A stretch of DNA of 52,597 nt, from assembly GCA_009602725.1 (NCBI GenBank), contig WELB01000027.1, positions 59,683-112,279 on the forward strand, given 5' to 3'. The stretch's first letter is position 1, and every line of letters starts with the position of its first letter. Source of the stretch: Spirogloea muscicola (taxonomy: Eukaryota; Streptophyta; Zygnematophyceae; Spirogloeales; Spirogloeaceae). Positions 35,562-44,859 of the stretch are shown here, in pieces. The position numbers and the translations under genes were made by a program. Below the pieces are notes generated by a model. The model saw nothing but the letters and a program-made list of their open reading frames with translations, was not told the origin of the DNA and did not search any database.

Positions 35562-37563
35562 TCAGCCGCGCTGCCCGTCAGGCAGCTCGCTCTCCTCATC
35601 CTGTAAGAAGCATGTAAGGTGGTGCCATCAGGCAATGCCTGGCCACTGCAAAGCACAGTGGGTTAACGGCGACACTGCGGAGCCATTGCAGGACGGCCGA
35701 GGTCACCGACCTCCTGCACGTCCTCCAGGCCCCGGTCCATGTCGATGATGCGCTGCAGCCTGCAGCAGCCCCATATCAGTGGCAAGCGCACCACTGGTGC
35801 TTCAGCCGCGTGGCAAGGCCTGTGCATGCATGAGTAGCGCAGACCTCTGCCGGCTGCGCGCCCGGGCCTCGGCAGCTTCAAGCGACAGCTCCTTTTCCAC
35901 CTGCATGGATTCAGGATTTAGAATAAGGTGCGCCTCAGGTCAGCTGGATAGCTAGGACAGAGGATGTGAAGAGGCGAGGTGCTGCTTGCCAAAGAGCTTG
36001 GCAAGAGCAGGCAATCCGTGGAGCACATACAAGCACTTCGCGCAGCTGTGCTGCGTAATCCCGGCGCCGTCGCAAGTCCTCAATGGCTCGCCAGGCCAGG
36101 GCCACCGCTGCCACCGCTGTGCCGCTCACTGCTGCGGCTGCCAGCCGCGGCCTCTGCCAGGCGAGCATGGCCCGCGTAGGCCCTCAGCGATCAGCAAACT
36201 GTGACTGCGAGCAGGCCGCACGGAAGTGGCAGCAGAAAGGAGAGCTGAGGCGTCTGCAGGAGGTGTCGGCACCTGGCCCACCGCTGGCGGCAGCCACCGG
36301 CGGCGCAGCTCTGCAGGCGCAACCTCCGCCACCTCTGCGTGCTGCCGCCGTATGCGGACAAGCTCCGCGTCCTAGCACACCAGACAGCGACACGCAGGCC
36401 AGCCGAGTCAGGCAAACCAAGTGGGGAGCTGGTGATTCCCTGCTGGGGTCCAGGCCCGAGGCTTCACAGGCTAGGTGTAAGGGTTTGGGTTTGGGTTTGG
36501 GGTCACATCTACCAAGCGCTATTTAAGGGTGCGACACGGTGCATAGGCAGGCGGCGGGCCCACCACGAGGTGCGCGTAGTGCGCGCGAGAGGTGGCATCG
36601 AAGGCGCCGGTGAAGGGCAGGCCGTGGTGCGACTGCCACGCCTGCAGCGCCGCCATGGTCTGCGCGCCAAAGTACCCCGTGCATCCATCCTGCGACTGGA
36701 AGAAGCCTGCAGAGCCCGGGCGCACGAGGACGAGGAGAGGAGGGGGGCCTCAGAGAAGAGGCCGGCCAGGGTGCAAGCGTGAAGGCGGTGCTGGAGACGG
36801 CGGGGTGACAGCTTCGCCGTGTGGGAAGCAGGGACTGCCGGAAGCGACATGGGCTTGGAGAGCGGAGCGTGTTGCCAAGAACCCAATGAAATCCTGGGCC
36901 CACAGCCCCAGACCTCGTCCACCGCTGTCCGTGATGAGCCCCACAGAGCGCTACAGCGCAGCTCCACACAGAACGACTAGACGTCGACCATATGAAGCGA
37001 GCAGCCGAGAGAGTGCATGGTACACTCGTCCGAAACAGAACCATCACATCTAGACCGTATGAAGCTTGTCGTCAAGGGCTTACATGGTACACTCTTTCGG
37101 ACGGAGGGGAGGAGGGAAAGGGAAGAGGGAGGGGGCGCGCGCACCCTGGTCCTGCAGGTACCGCTGCAGCTGCCGCACGGGCTCGCCGTCGTCGCCGTGC
37201 CGGAGCTCCCCGTCGCCCACGTCGTACGCGCGCTTCCCGCCGGACCGCGCGGCGCGCGCGCCGCGTCAGCCTTAACCAAAACCCTTAACCCCAAACACCT
37301 AATGCTAAGCCCTAAAACCCTAAGCCCAGCCCTAACCCTGAACTCTTAGTCCTAACCTAAGCCCTGAATCCTTAAACCCTGAATACTTAAGGGGCAGGGC
37401 GCCGCAAGGGCGCGCGCTCACCGCGCCGGCGCGGCGCAGGAGGCAGAGGTCGTCCTCGGCGAGCCGCGCCAGCGGCGGCGGCGGCNGCGGCCTGCGGCGG
37501 GGCCTGCGGCGTTGGCCCGGAGTGAAAGCCGTGCGGCGGCGGCGGCACGAGCGCGGCGCGCAT
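35562..37563 (-). CDS. Peptidoglycan-binding-like domain protein with membrane segment and coiled coil
   Basis: Deduced minus-strand exons: first exon about 37563-37430 (start and frame uncertain, contains an N), about 37229-37145, 36706-36564, 36371-36273, 36153-36031, 35900-35845, 35759-35711 and 35600-35562; phases agree from 37145 on. ELRHGDDGEPVRQLQRYLQD, then GCTGYFGAQTMAALQAWQ and HHGLPFTGAFDATSRAHY, form a complete PG_binding_1 fold (LQ..L / FG..T..AL..WQ / GLP.TG..D..T). It is followed by AELVRIRRQHAEVAEVAPAE, a hydrophobic segment LAAAAVSGTAVAAVALAW, basic LRRRRDYAAQLREVL, helical VEKELSLEAAEARARSRQR and a short acidic end (QEDEESELPDGQRG-stop). In plants such domains occur in some plastid proteins; a plastid role here is only a guess. 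The acceptor of the second exon is unclear. Confidence 0.7.
36478..36507 (+). repeat. Interstitial telomere-like repeat
   Basis: GTAAGGGTTTGGGTTTGGGT continues as TTGGGG: about three TTTGGG units resembling the plant/algal TTTAGGG repeat. It lies in an intron of the minus-strand gene. Confidence 0.6.
36980..37113 (+). repeat. Imperfect 67-bp tandem duplication
   Basis: TATGAAGC occurs at 36991 and 37058 and CATGGTACACTC at 37016 and 37083, a constant 67-bp offset. The copies share the order ...TATGAAGC...GCATGGTACACTC...CGGA with scattered mismatches. It lies in an intron of the peptidoglycan-binding-like gene. Confidence 0.75.
37264..37390 (+). repeat. Degenerate interstitial telomeric array
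   Basis: About 125 bp of irregular CCCTAAA-like units (AACCCTTAACCCC, CCCTAAAACCCTAAGCCC, CCCTAACCCTGAA, CCTTAAACCCTGAA). It fits the intron between the first two exons of the minus-strand gene. Confidence 0.7.
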
Positions 37564-37679
37564 GCCGGTCGGAGCTGCGGGGGCAGCTCGGGATGCTTCA
37601 GGGTTTGGGGTTTAAGGGCCTGGCTCTGCAACCCCTGCCTCCCCACCACTCTCGACGTGCCTCGTTCCGGGATAGTTTC

Positions 37680-37990
37680 GGGGATGGTTTCCCGGCAGCT
37701 AGTCTGTCGGATCTGAGGCTCCTCAATCGTCACTACTGAGTGATCCATCCTCCCCCTGTTCTGACATAGCATCTTCCGACCCCTTTGTAGCTGCTCCACG
37801 CTTGTAGGCCCCTCCGAACCTTTGTCAATTCCTTTTGGGCTGGCTTTTCGCAGCCCTTGCCCCCATTGGGAGTGCCAATTCTTGTTTCCCAGCTGCGAGT
37901 TACTCGGACTTGCTGCTTCTCACTCGTGGGTACTGAGCTTCCCTCGCTCTGTCTACGTGCTGACTCGTGAATGCTGAGCGGGTCAGCTTA
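37680..37990 (+). mobile_element. Three LINE-like 3' ends in tandem
   Basis: 37690-37738 encodes GFPAASLSDLRLLNRHY-stop, followed 100 nt later by the hairpin GGGCTGGC...CAGCCC (37837-37856). 37893-37937 encodes SYSDLLLLTRGY-stop. 37945-37974 encodes YVLTREC-stop and is followed by the group B leader GCGGGTCAGCTTAGCAGCAGG. Confidence 0.75.
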
Positions 37991-38385
37991 GCAGCAGGTG
38001 ATGTGCATCTGTCAATGTGCCTGCCTTTGTACCTGGCCACTCAGGCCCTCCGTCACTCTATACACTCTCCATTCCTCCCCACCTCTGCTCGCGGACCCCA
38101 TGCTTTACTATACCCCTTACATGCTTTTCTGGCCCCTTCGAATTTTAGGAACTCTTTCATTCCGGGCTGGCCAATCACAGCCATCGCCCTCTGCTGGACC
38201 AGTTCTTCTTCTTCTATCAAAAGAAGGGGCTCCTCCAATGGAAGAAGTGGCACTCCAGATGGGGGCAAGGGCTGTGATAAGCCAGCCCAGAAAGAATTGA
38301 CAAGGGTTCGGAGGGGCCGACAGGCGTTTAGCAGCTACAGAGGGGCCTGAAGATGTCATGTCAGCACAGGGGGAGGATGGATCAC
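37991..38385. repeat. Group B tail and two hairpin fragments
   Basis: TGTACCTGGCCACTCAGGCC (38029-38048) is the group B hairpin. Group A hairpins follow at 38164-38182 (+) and 38269-38288 (belonging to the minus-strand copy next door). Between them a CTTCTTCTTC/GAAGAAG stretch marks element tails. Confidence 0.65.
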
Positions 38386-38830
38386 TCAGTAATTACGAGT
38401 GAGGAGCCGCAGATCCGACAGACTAGCTGCCGGAAAACTATCCCCCTGCCGAAAGCCAGATGTCGCAGCGAGAGCACGGCCAGCACGCAGATGTAGAGCA
38501 TGGGCCATGGACCGCTGGAGGGACACTGACAATCTCATCCGGTATACCTGAGCCCACGAGCCAGCTGCGTTGAAGTCAGCCGGCTCGCCGCGCCTGCGGG
38601 ACACAGCACGGCGCGCAAGCCGGACCAGCAGGTCGAGCCACTGGGACCCGAGAAAGAGCTCGCCCATTGAGGATAGGGGCTGGAACAGAGCCCCGTGCAC
38701 GTCCACCGCCAAGGGGACGAACTCATCTGTAGGCTGGTGGTCGGAGTGCTTGGCCGCCTTGCTGCGAGCGGCCTTCGCCGCAGCATGCCCTGCCCGCGAG
38801 GCAGAGAGCCGCGGGTTGGAAGGCAATGGC
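38386..38830 (-). pseudogene. Group A LINE-like C-terminus with an in-frame 36-bp insertion
   Basis: The minus strand is open for about 150 codons: KHSDHQPTDEFVPLAVDVHG, WLDLLVRLARRAVSRR, QVYRMRLSVSLQRSMAHALH, LAATSGFRQGDSFPAA and SLSDLRLLTRNY-stop. Between DVHGAL and GSQWLD, about 12 extra residues (FQPLSSMGELFL) are encoded by 38651-38687. Read on the minus strand this is the end of another group A tail (half hairpin plus CTATCCTCAATGGGCGAGCTC). The insert happens to preserve the frame. Confidence 0.8.
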
Positions 38831-38847
38831 ACTCCAAATGGGGGCAA

Positions 38848-38975
38848 GGGCTGTGAAATGCCAGCCCGAAGAGAACTGACAAAGTTCGAAGGGGTCAGAA
38901 GCGCTATTTCAGAGCCGGTCAAGGACGAACCACTCAAAACCCACGAGTGTGGAGCCGCAGATCCGAAAGATTAGC
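38848..38975 (-). mobile_element. LINE-like tail and hairpin
   Basis: Minus strand 38935-38975 reads AANLSDLRLHTRGF-stop. The hairpin GGGCTG...CAGCCC is at 38848-38867, about 70 nt downstream. Confidence 0.65.
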
Positions 38976-39269
38976 TGCCGGGGGGGAGAGAGAAGTGGCT
39001 CACCCAATGAGGAAAGCAAGCAAGCTAAAAGGATGCCATGCGGGCTATTAGTAAGTGGAGGCCATACAGCAAGTCCAGGCCGTCTCCTCGAGGCTAGTAG
39101 CAAGGCGACCAATGCAGGTAGCTATGGCGAAATTACTGACTGCCGACTGCTAGATGGGAATCACTCGAGGCAGGGTAGGGTCGGGCGAGAGGCACCAGCC
39201 TGGGGGGGCCTCATCAGAGCCAAAGCGTCGATCGATGCAGAAAGGCCACAACCCTGGCAGAGCAGCTGA

Positions 39270-39375
39270 GCTGCAGTAGCAGCAGCAGGAGCAGGAGCAG
39301 GAGGAGGAGCGCAGCAGCAAGCGCAGCGGCAGGAGCTGCAGCCGAGCAGCAGAAGCAGCAGGAAGGAAGCAGGAG
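39270..39375. repeat. AGC/AGG-rich simple repeat
   Basis: About 105 bp of GCAGCAG/GAGCAGG/GAGGAGG units with no gene model supporting a coding role. Confidence 0.7.
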
Positions 39376-39429
39376 AGGCAGCACTCACAGGAGCCAGCCC
39401 CAAGAAAAGGAAAATGCGTGTATATTAAG

Positions 39430-39972
39430 AGATGGGGAGGCCATGTGTGGCCAAGTACAAAGGCAAGCACGTTGGACAAATGTATGTCACCTGCTGCTAA
39501 GCTGACCCGCTCAGTAACCACGAGTCAGCACATAGAGGTCGCTAGCTGACGCTCGAATACCGGACGGCAATTGACTAGCTCTTGTGCCAGCAGCTAAGGC
39601 TCGACCAGCTTTCTGATGCAGAGCATACGCCTGAGCTCGTTGCAGACAGGTTGACACTCGACGTCGCAGAAATGACAGATAGGCTGCCGGCATACCCATC
39701 TGGGCTGGGAGCATTTCCTCGCGTCGTGCATATCCCAGACTCGCTATGTTCTCGAGTAGGGTATGGAAGCGAGGACCCAAGCAGCCGAAAGTGTCGATTG
39801 CGGCCGGGAGGAGGTGGTCACTGCGGGGGTAGTCTGAGTAGTGTCGGAGCTTTTTCTGCTCAGCACCTCCCACTGCGTGGCCAGCAATGTGTGTGGAAGC
39901 GGAACTCTTGTATGCCTCAGTCACCACCACATCAACCAAAGCTCGTGGGCCTCCGCCAGGTTGTACACCCAC
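39430..39972 (-). pseudogene. Group B LINE-like ORF C-terminus with its tail
   Basis: A 153-codon open minus-strand frame: VQPGGGPRALVDVVVTEAYK, KKLRHYSDYPRSDHLLPAAI, DTFGCLGPRFHTLLENIASL, FLRRRVSTCLQRAQAYALHQ, KAGRALAAGTRA and SASDLYVLTRGY-stop (39516). It is clearly related to group A but diverged. The 3' UTR has the group B leader, then GGCCATGTGTGGCC (39439-39452) about 65 nt after the stop. It still carries the LVDVVVTEAY strand matching LLLDVVTTDAF of group A. Confidence 0.8.
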
Positions 39973-40371
39973 AATGTCCAGGGTGCGACGGTGATGGCCT
40001 CCCTAGGGAGTGCGCTCAGGTGACAGAGGGATCCCCGCCCGTGTGAAAGGGACCCCGGAAGAGCTCCCGCCGGAGGAAGTTCCTCCCAGCCCTACGCCTC
40101 CGGCAGTATCAGGCGTCGGGGCGTTCAATTTAGGACGGCCAAGACGTCGGGGGAAGGAAGCTCCGACGTCTGGCGTCTGGCCGGGAGGGAAACTCGACGC
40201 GCCAGCTGGGTTGCCGTTGCCCCCCCCCCCTCCTCCCCCCTCCCAAGCTCGCTCGGCCTTGCCCGCTCCGCCGACGCCGCCACCGCCGCAGCCGCCGCCG
40301 CCGCCGCCGTGGCGCAAGCTTCCGGACGATGTGGGCGCCTGGCAGTGCAGGCGGCGTCAGCGGCGGCAGCG

Positions 40372-40408
<37 letters not shown>

Positions 40409-40577
40409 AGACGAGCTCGTCCCGCGGGCGTGGAGGCGCTGCGCTTGAGCGCTGGGAGAGCCGGCGGGTTGCGCTGCTGTCTGCGGCAAAGGTCCTGGCG
40501 AGGCTAGTGGCGTAGGAGGGGGCGCAAGCGGCGAGAGCCGCATGGAGTAGAGCTTCGCAGTGCGCGGGCGGCCCGCC
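39973..40577 (+). promoter_or_regulatory. 5' flank of the WD40-like gene, with CGG repeat
   Basis: GC-rich sequence with a C10 tract (about 40221) and an 11-12 unit CGG/GGC run (about 40374-40408). No convincing exon was found on either strand. Open frames through the repeat are compositional. Confidence 0.4.
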
Positions 40578-43500
40578 ATGGACATGCGGCGCGTGCACAG
40601 CTCGCCGAGGATGTCCGGCGGCAAGCGGGTGCAGGCGGCCAAGCGGCGGGCGCCCGACGACTCGGGCAACGCCGTGCGCAAGCTGCTGCGGCGCGAGATC
40701 TCGCGCGCGGGCAACTGCGCGTTCAACCACAGCAACGCGCAGGAGAAATTCCGCAACGCCCACCTCCAGGTGCGGATTGCTCGCCTCCGGCTGGCACCCC
40801 TTGCGCTGCCGTCCCTCCCTCTGGCACAACAACGCCCCACAAGCCCTCTCGCTCTGTCACTCAAAACCCATGTCAAGCTCCATCACTTGGCCACTCAGGC
40901 CCTCCATCACTCGACACACACTCCAAAGCTAGTTCAAGCTCTTTCGCTCTGCCCACGTAACCCCTTTCCTTGTGTGTGCAGCCTCTTTTCCCCTCTCCCA
41001 CCTTCCTTGCCTCATTGTCTAGCACTCCTGTCCCACTATCCCAACCACACGCCAGAATGCACAGCAACGCTTTCCTACCCGCCTCTGAACATCAGCAGCA
41101 GCTTCTAGCTCTTGCCCAAACCCGTTTCTCTTGTCCTTCTGCACATGGGCTCCCTGCCTTTGCCCTGCAGCAGGTGATGTACAACCATAGGGGTGCTTGT
41201 CTTTTTACTCGGCTACTCAGGCCCCTCCATCACCCGATACACGTCTTGATGCCTCCACTGCTCAGTCCTAGACTCGACCTTGGTCCTATGACCTCACTCT
41301 CCCAGCCCCCTCTCTTCCCCAACATTCCCTCCTTACTTTCTCCATGCCTCTTTCTCAAACCCCGTCCGCCCCCTCACCATCTCCTCCCCTCCATCTCCTT
41401 GCCCTTGGTCCCGCCCTTGATAAGTTATTCTGTTCTTGCCCCTCCCTCTCCCCTCTTCTTGTCACAGGCTCACCTTGCATTTCCTCCTTCCCCCCGTCCA
41501 CGCGCCTTTCCTGCTTGCAGGAGGAGTTTGACACACATGACCCCAAGGCGCACCAGTTTGTGAAGCTGGCCTTCCTCAAGAAGCGGTCGCGCATTGTGGA
41601 GATTGTGGCGGCGCGCGATGTCATCTTTGCGCTCGCGCACTCTGGCGTTTGTGCTGCATTCAGCCGAGGTGCCAGGCCCGCCGCCGCAACTGGCCTGGCA
41701 TTGCTATGCTGACCGCCTCCTTCCCACATTGCCTGTCACCTTCCTTTGCTTTGCCCTCTGTCTTCTGCGCAAGGGCAGCTCCATGGAGTTCCTCCTCCCT
41801 CCTCCCTACTACTCACTCCTCCTCCAGTGCACCCCGTTCTCTGAAAAGCTCCAGCTGTCCCCCTCCCCACCCTCAACCCTCCTTTTCATACCATGCGCCC
41901 CTTGCTCTCCCCCACTGTCAAGGCCTTTTCTCCAGTCCGCCTAACTTGTTTGGTAACTGGCGCTGTTCATGTGCAGAGACAAACAAGCGCATCTGCTTTC
42001 TGAACATCCACGCGGACGAGGTGATCCGGTCGCTGTTCCACAACAAGAACAACGACTCACTCATCACCGTGTCGGTGTACGAGAGTGACAATTTCTCGTC
42101 ACTCAAGTGCCGGACAACGCCGATCGAGTACATTCGGCGTGGCCAGCCTGACGCCGGCTTCCCGCTGTTTGAGTCTGAGTCGCTGCGCTGGCCGGGCTTC
42201 GTTGAGTTTGATGACGTCAATGGCAAGGTTCTCACCTACTCCGCTGCTGAACGCATCTACAAGGTCTTTGACCTCAAAAACTACAACCTCCTCTACTCGG
42301 TCGCCAACAAAAATGTCCAGGAAATCAAGATAAGGTGAGGGGGCACTGCCGCTCGTTTGTTGGCTTTTCCTCTCGGTCGCCTTGCCGTGGTGAGAGTCTG
42401 GGAGAGAGGATGGGTCCATCACTAGCTCTGACTTGCAAACGTGGCAATCTAGATTTGTCGGTTGCTTATGCCACCAAGCTCTTGCTGGCGTGTGATGGTA
42501 CTATTGTGCAGCCCGGGCATCATGCTGCTCATCTTCAACCGGCAGCCGAGCCACGTGACGCTGACGATCCTGTCCATTGAGGACGGGACGGTGCTCAAGC
42601 GCTTCAACCATCTGCTGCACCGCAACAAGAAGGTGGACTTCATTGAGCAGTTCAATGAGAAGCTGCTTGTGAAGCAGGAAAACGAGAACCTCCAGATCCT
42701 CGACGTAAGTTGACTCGACTGTTGCCTGGGCGTTGCCACTGTTGTAGTTGGTCCCAATGTTACTGTGATTGAGCTTCAATGATCTGGACTAATCCAACGA
42801 TAGTTGGGCAACTGGCGCAGGTGCGGAACCTGCACCTGACGGAGGTGAGCGCGACCGAGTTCATGACACCGTCGGCTTTCATATTCCTCTACGAGAACCA
42901 GCTCTTCTTGACGTTCCGTAACCGCACGGTGGCCGTCTGGAACTTTCGTGGCGAGCTCGTCACGCAGTTCGAGGACCACCTACTTTGGTACCCCGACTGT
43001 AACACCAACAACATCTACATCACGTCCGAGCAGGACCTGATTTTCTCCTACTGCAAGGCCTCACCGCTTGCCTTTCCTGATGCCGCTGGCTGCGGTGAGC
43101 CCGCCACCTTCAGCAGCCGTCATGCTGCCGGCTCTAGCAATGTGCTGGTCACTGCTGCTGGCAGTGCAATGTACTTGTGCACTTGGGCATTGCCCGTCAC
43201 TGCTCACCTGGAGAAGTGCTTGAGATTCCAAGACTCAGCTGCTGAGGGTTTGCATATGTTGCTGGAGTTACAGTAGTATAGAAGCTAAAGGCAATAGACC
43301 CATGAGCTGTTCTGTGGAGACTGATACGCGCATTGGTGCTGGCGCATGGTTTGCTTGGCCAGGTTCGATCAACATAAGCAATATACTTACAGGTCGTTGC
43401 ATGGCAAAGATCCGGGCGGACGACAAGAGCGTGCGTATTGCGCCGCGGGCGTCAGCGAACTCATCAGTCATCCGCTCAAGCGTCGCCGAGGCGCTCGAAG

Positions 43501-43586
43501 ACGTGACCGCCCTCTTCTACGACGAGGAGCGCAATGAGATCTATACGGGCAACCGCAACGGCCTTGTGCATGTCTGGTCCAACTGA
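40578..43586 (+). CDS. Conserved WD40-like (transducin-type) protein, function unknown
   Basis: Six deduced exons with consistent phase: 40578-40769, 41521-41668, 41977-42334, 42512-42704, 42821-43094 and 43363-43586, giving 462 residues. The protein is non-repetitive and strongly gene-like throughout: KLAFLKKRSRIVEIVAARDV, SGVCAAFS, ICFLNIHADEVIRSLFHNKN, PGFVEFDDVNGKVLTYSA, KVFDLKNYNLLYSV, LSIEDGTVLKRFNHLLHRNK, FLTFRNRTVAVWNFRGELVT, FEDHLLWYPDCNTNNIYITS, SINISNILTGRCMAKI, and the end EIYTGNRNGLVHVWSN-stop. AVWNFRGELVTQFEDH and LVHVWSN look like beta-propeller blades. From memory it resembles a single-copy plant/algal WD40-like protein without an assigned role. The N-terminus (about 60 residues) is basic and less conserved. 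The start is the only ATG in frame near the CGG-rich 5' region. Intron 1 (750 bp) is C/T-rich and contains two group B tails. Confidence 0.88.
40885..41245 (+). repeat. Two group B tails in intron 1 of the WD40-like gene
   Basis: ACTTGGCCACTCAGGCCCTCC (about 40886-40906) followed by ACACACTCC. GCAGCAGGTGATGTACAACC (41170-41189) leads to CTCGGCTACTCAGGCCCCTCC (about 41207-41227). Both match the sequence after group B stops. Confidence 0.65.
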
Positions 43587-44360
43587 GGCGGCTCTGCCGC
43601 CCCTTTCCTACCTCGCTGCGCTGCCCTGTGCCGCCGCTGGCCGCGCCGACTCGCCGCTGCCAATCGAGAAGCCATTGCCAGGCCCTCAAGCAGGTTCGGC
43701 AAGTGGCAGCAAACGAGCTCGTCAGGCGGTTGTGAGCCAGTGCTGCTTGTCGGTCTGAGCTGCGGGGACGATCTTCGCTCCAAGCAGCAGCCATGTTGCA
43801 CCGTGCGGCACACATGTCAACCTGAGCTGAGACGTGAGCCCCAACGTGACAACGACTGCCAAGGCGAGCATGCTGGATGCCAGAAGCTGGCATCGCTCCA
43901 AGAGCTTGCGAGCAAGTGCCGAAGCCCAAGCCTGCTCGACTGCCAGACGTGCAACATCCCCCTATGCCTAAGAGCCGGCCTGCGCAGCTCCTACCAAGCA
44001 GTGAGACTGCTTTCGTCGAGGAGCACCAAGAGTGCCGACGCAAGGGCAATGCTTAGGCCTAGTAGTTCTGCCTTGCATTATGCTGGCCTTTAGTCCATGA
44101 AATGATGCTCAGGACAGAAAGGATGAGGGCAAGAGTGGAGCTCAAGCTTTAGATCCAGAGTTGGGTGGGGTCCAAGGCCTTGCACCCTGATCCATGGCCC
44201 AGTTAGCTGAAAACCATTTAGCAGCTCCCTGCTTTGACTGAGTCTGGCTGGACATATTTTGACTCAAAGTCAATCAAGTCAGACCACTCGAGAGAAGTGC
44301 ATGATCACTGCAGCAGCTTGTGGCTCTAGTCGACTAAAGAAGAAGCACTTCCGTGTGAAG
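43587..44360. other. No gene recognised (3' UTR and intergenic)
   Basis: Presumed 3' UTR of the WD40-like gene. Frames at 43740-44093 (+) and 43468-44049 (-) have no recognisable motif. Confidence 0.4.
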
Positions 44361-44364
44361 CAAT

Positions 44365-44680
44365 GGCTGTGAAAGGCCAGCCCAAGGAAAGGAATGGAGT
44401 GTGTGTCGAGTGTCGGAGGGCCTGAGTGGCCAAGAACAAAGGCAAGTACAGTGACAGGTGTACATCACCTGCTGCTAAGCTGACCCGGTCAGTAAGCACG
44501 GGTCAGCAAGTAGAGGTCGCTCACTGATGCCGAATAGCAGACGGCAAATGACAAGCCCTTGCGTCACCAGCTAAAGCTCGACCAGCTATCTGGTGCGACG
44601 CATGAGCCTGAGCTCGCTGCAAACATGGCTGACAGACGACGTCGCAAGAACGACAACAGGCTGCCCTCAGCTGGAGCATG
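44365..44680 (-). mobile_element. Group B LINE-like 3' end and short hairpin
   Basis: Minus strand 44485-44680 is a degraded copy of the group B C-terminus (compare 39516-39690), ending SVSDLYLLTRAY-stop. GGGCCTGAGTGGCCAAG at about 44421-44437 is its tail hairpin. A separate group A short hairpin lies at 44365-44383. Confidence 0.7.
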
Positions 44681-44840
44681 CCCAGCTTGATCCTGGGAGA
44701 TCAGAGATGGAGGCAAAGACCGGATGAGTTAGACGCTGCAGCGAGCCAGCTGGGTTCAAGTGCAGCTCTCCTCGCCCTCCTCACCGTCTCCTCTGCGCCA
44801 CTAGCCCTCACAGAAGAAAGTGCTCGCCCATTGAGAATAG

Positions 44841-44859
44841 GGGCTGGAACAACCAGCCC
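44841..44859 (-). repeat. Solo group A 3' terminus
   Basis: Hairpin GGGCTGGAACAACCAGCCC preceded by GCTCGCCCATTGAGAATA, which read on the minus strand is the usual group A end. No coding remnant is attached. Confidence 0.65.

Noticed and set aside
36480-36510. True chromosome end at the telomere-like run
   Set aside because: It lies between exons of one gene with normal unique sequence on both sides; too short and degenerate for a telomere.
40130-40876. Two overlapping 235-248-codon minus frames upstream of the WD40-like gene
   Set aside because: Low-complexity Pro/Ala/Arg products of the CGG tract, overlapping the real first exon in another frame; no splice or motif support.
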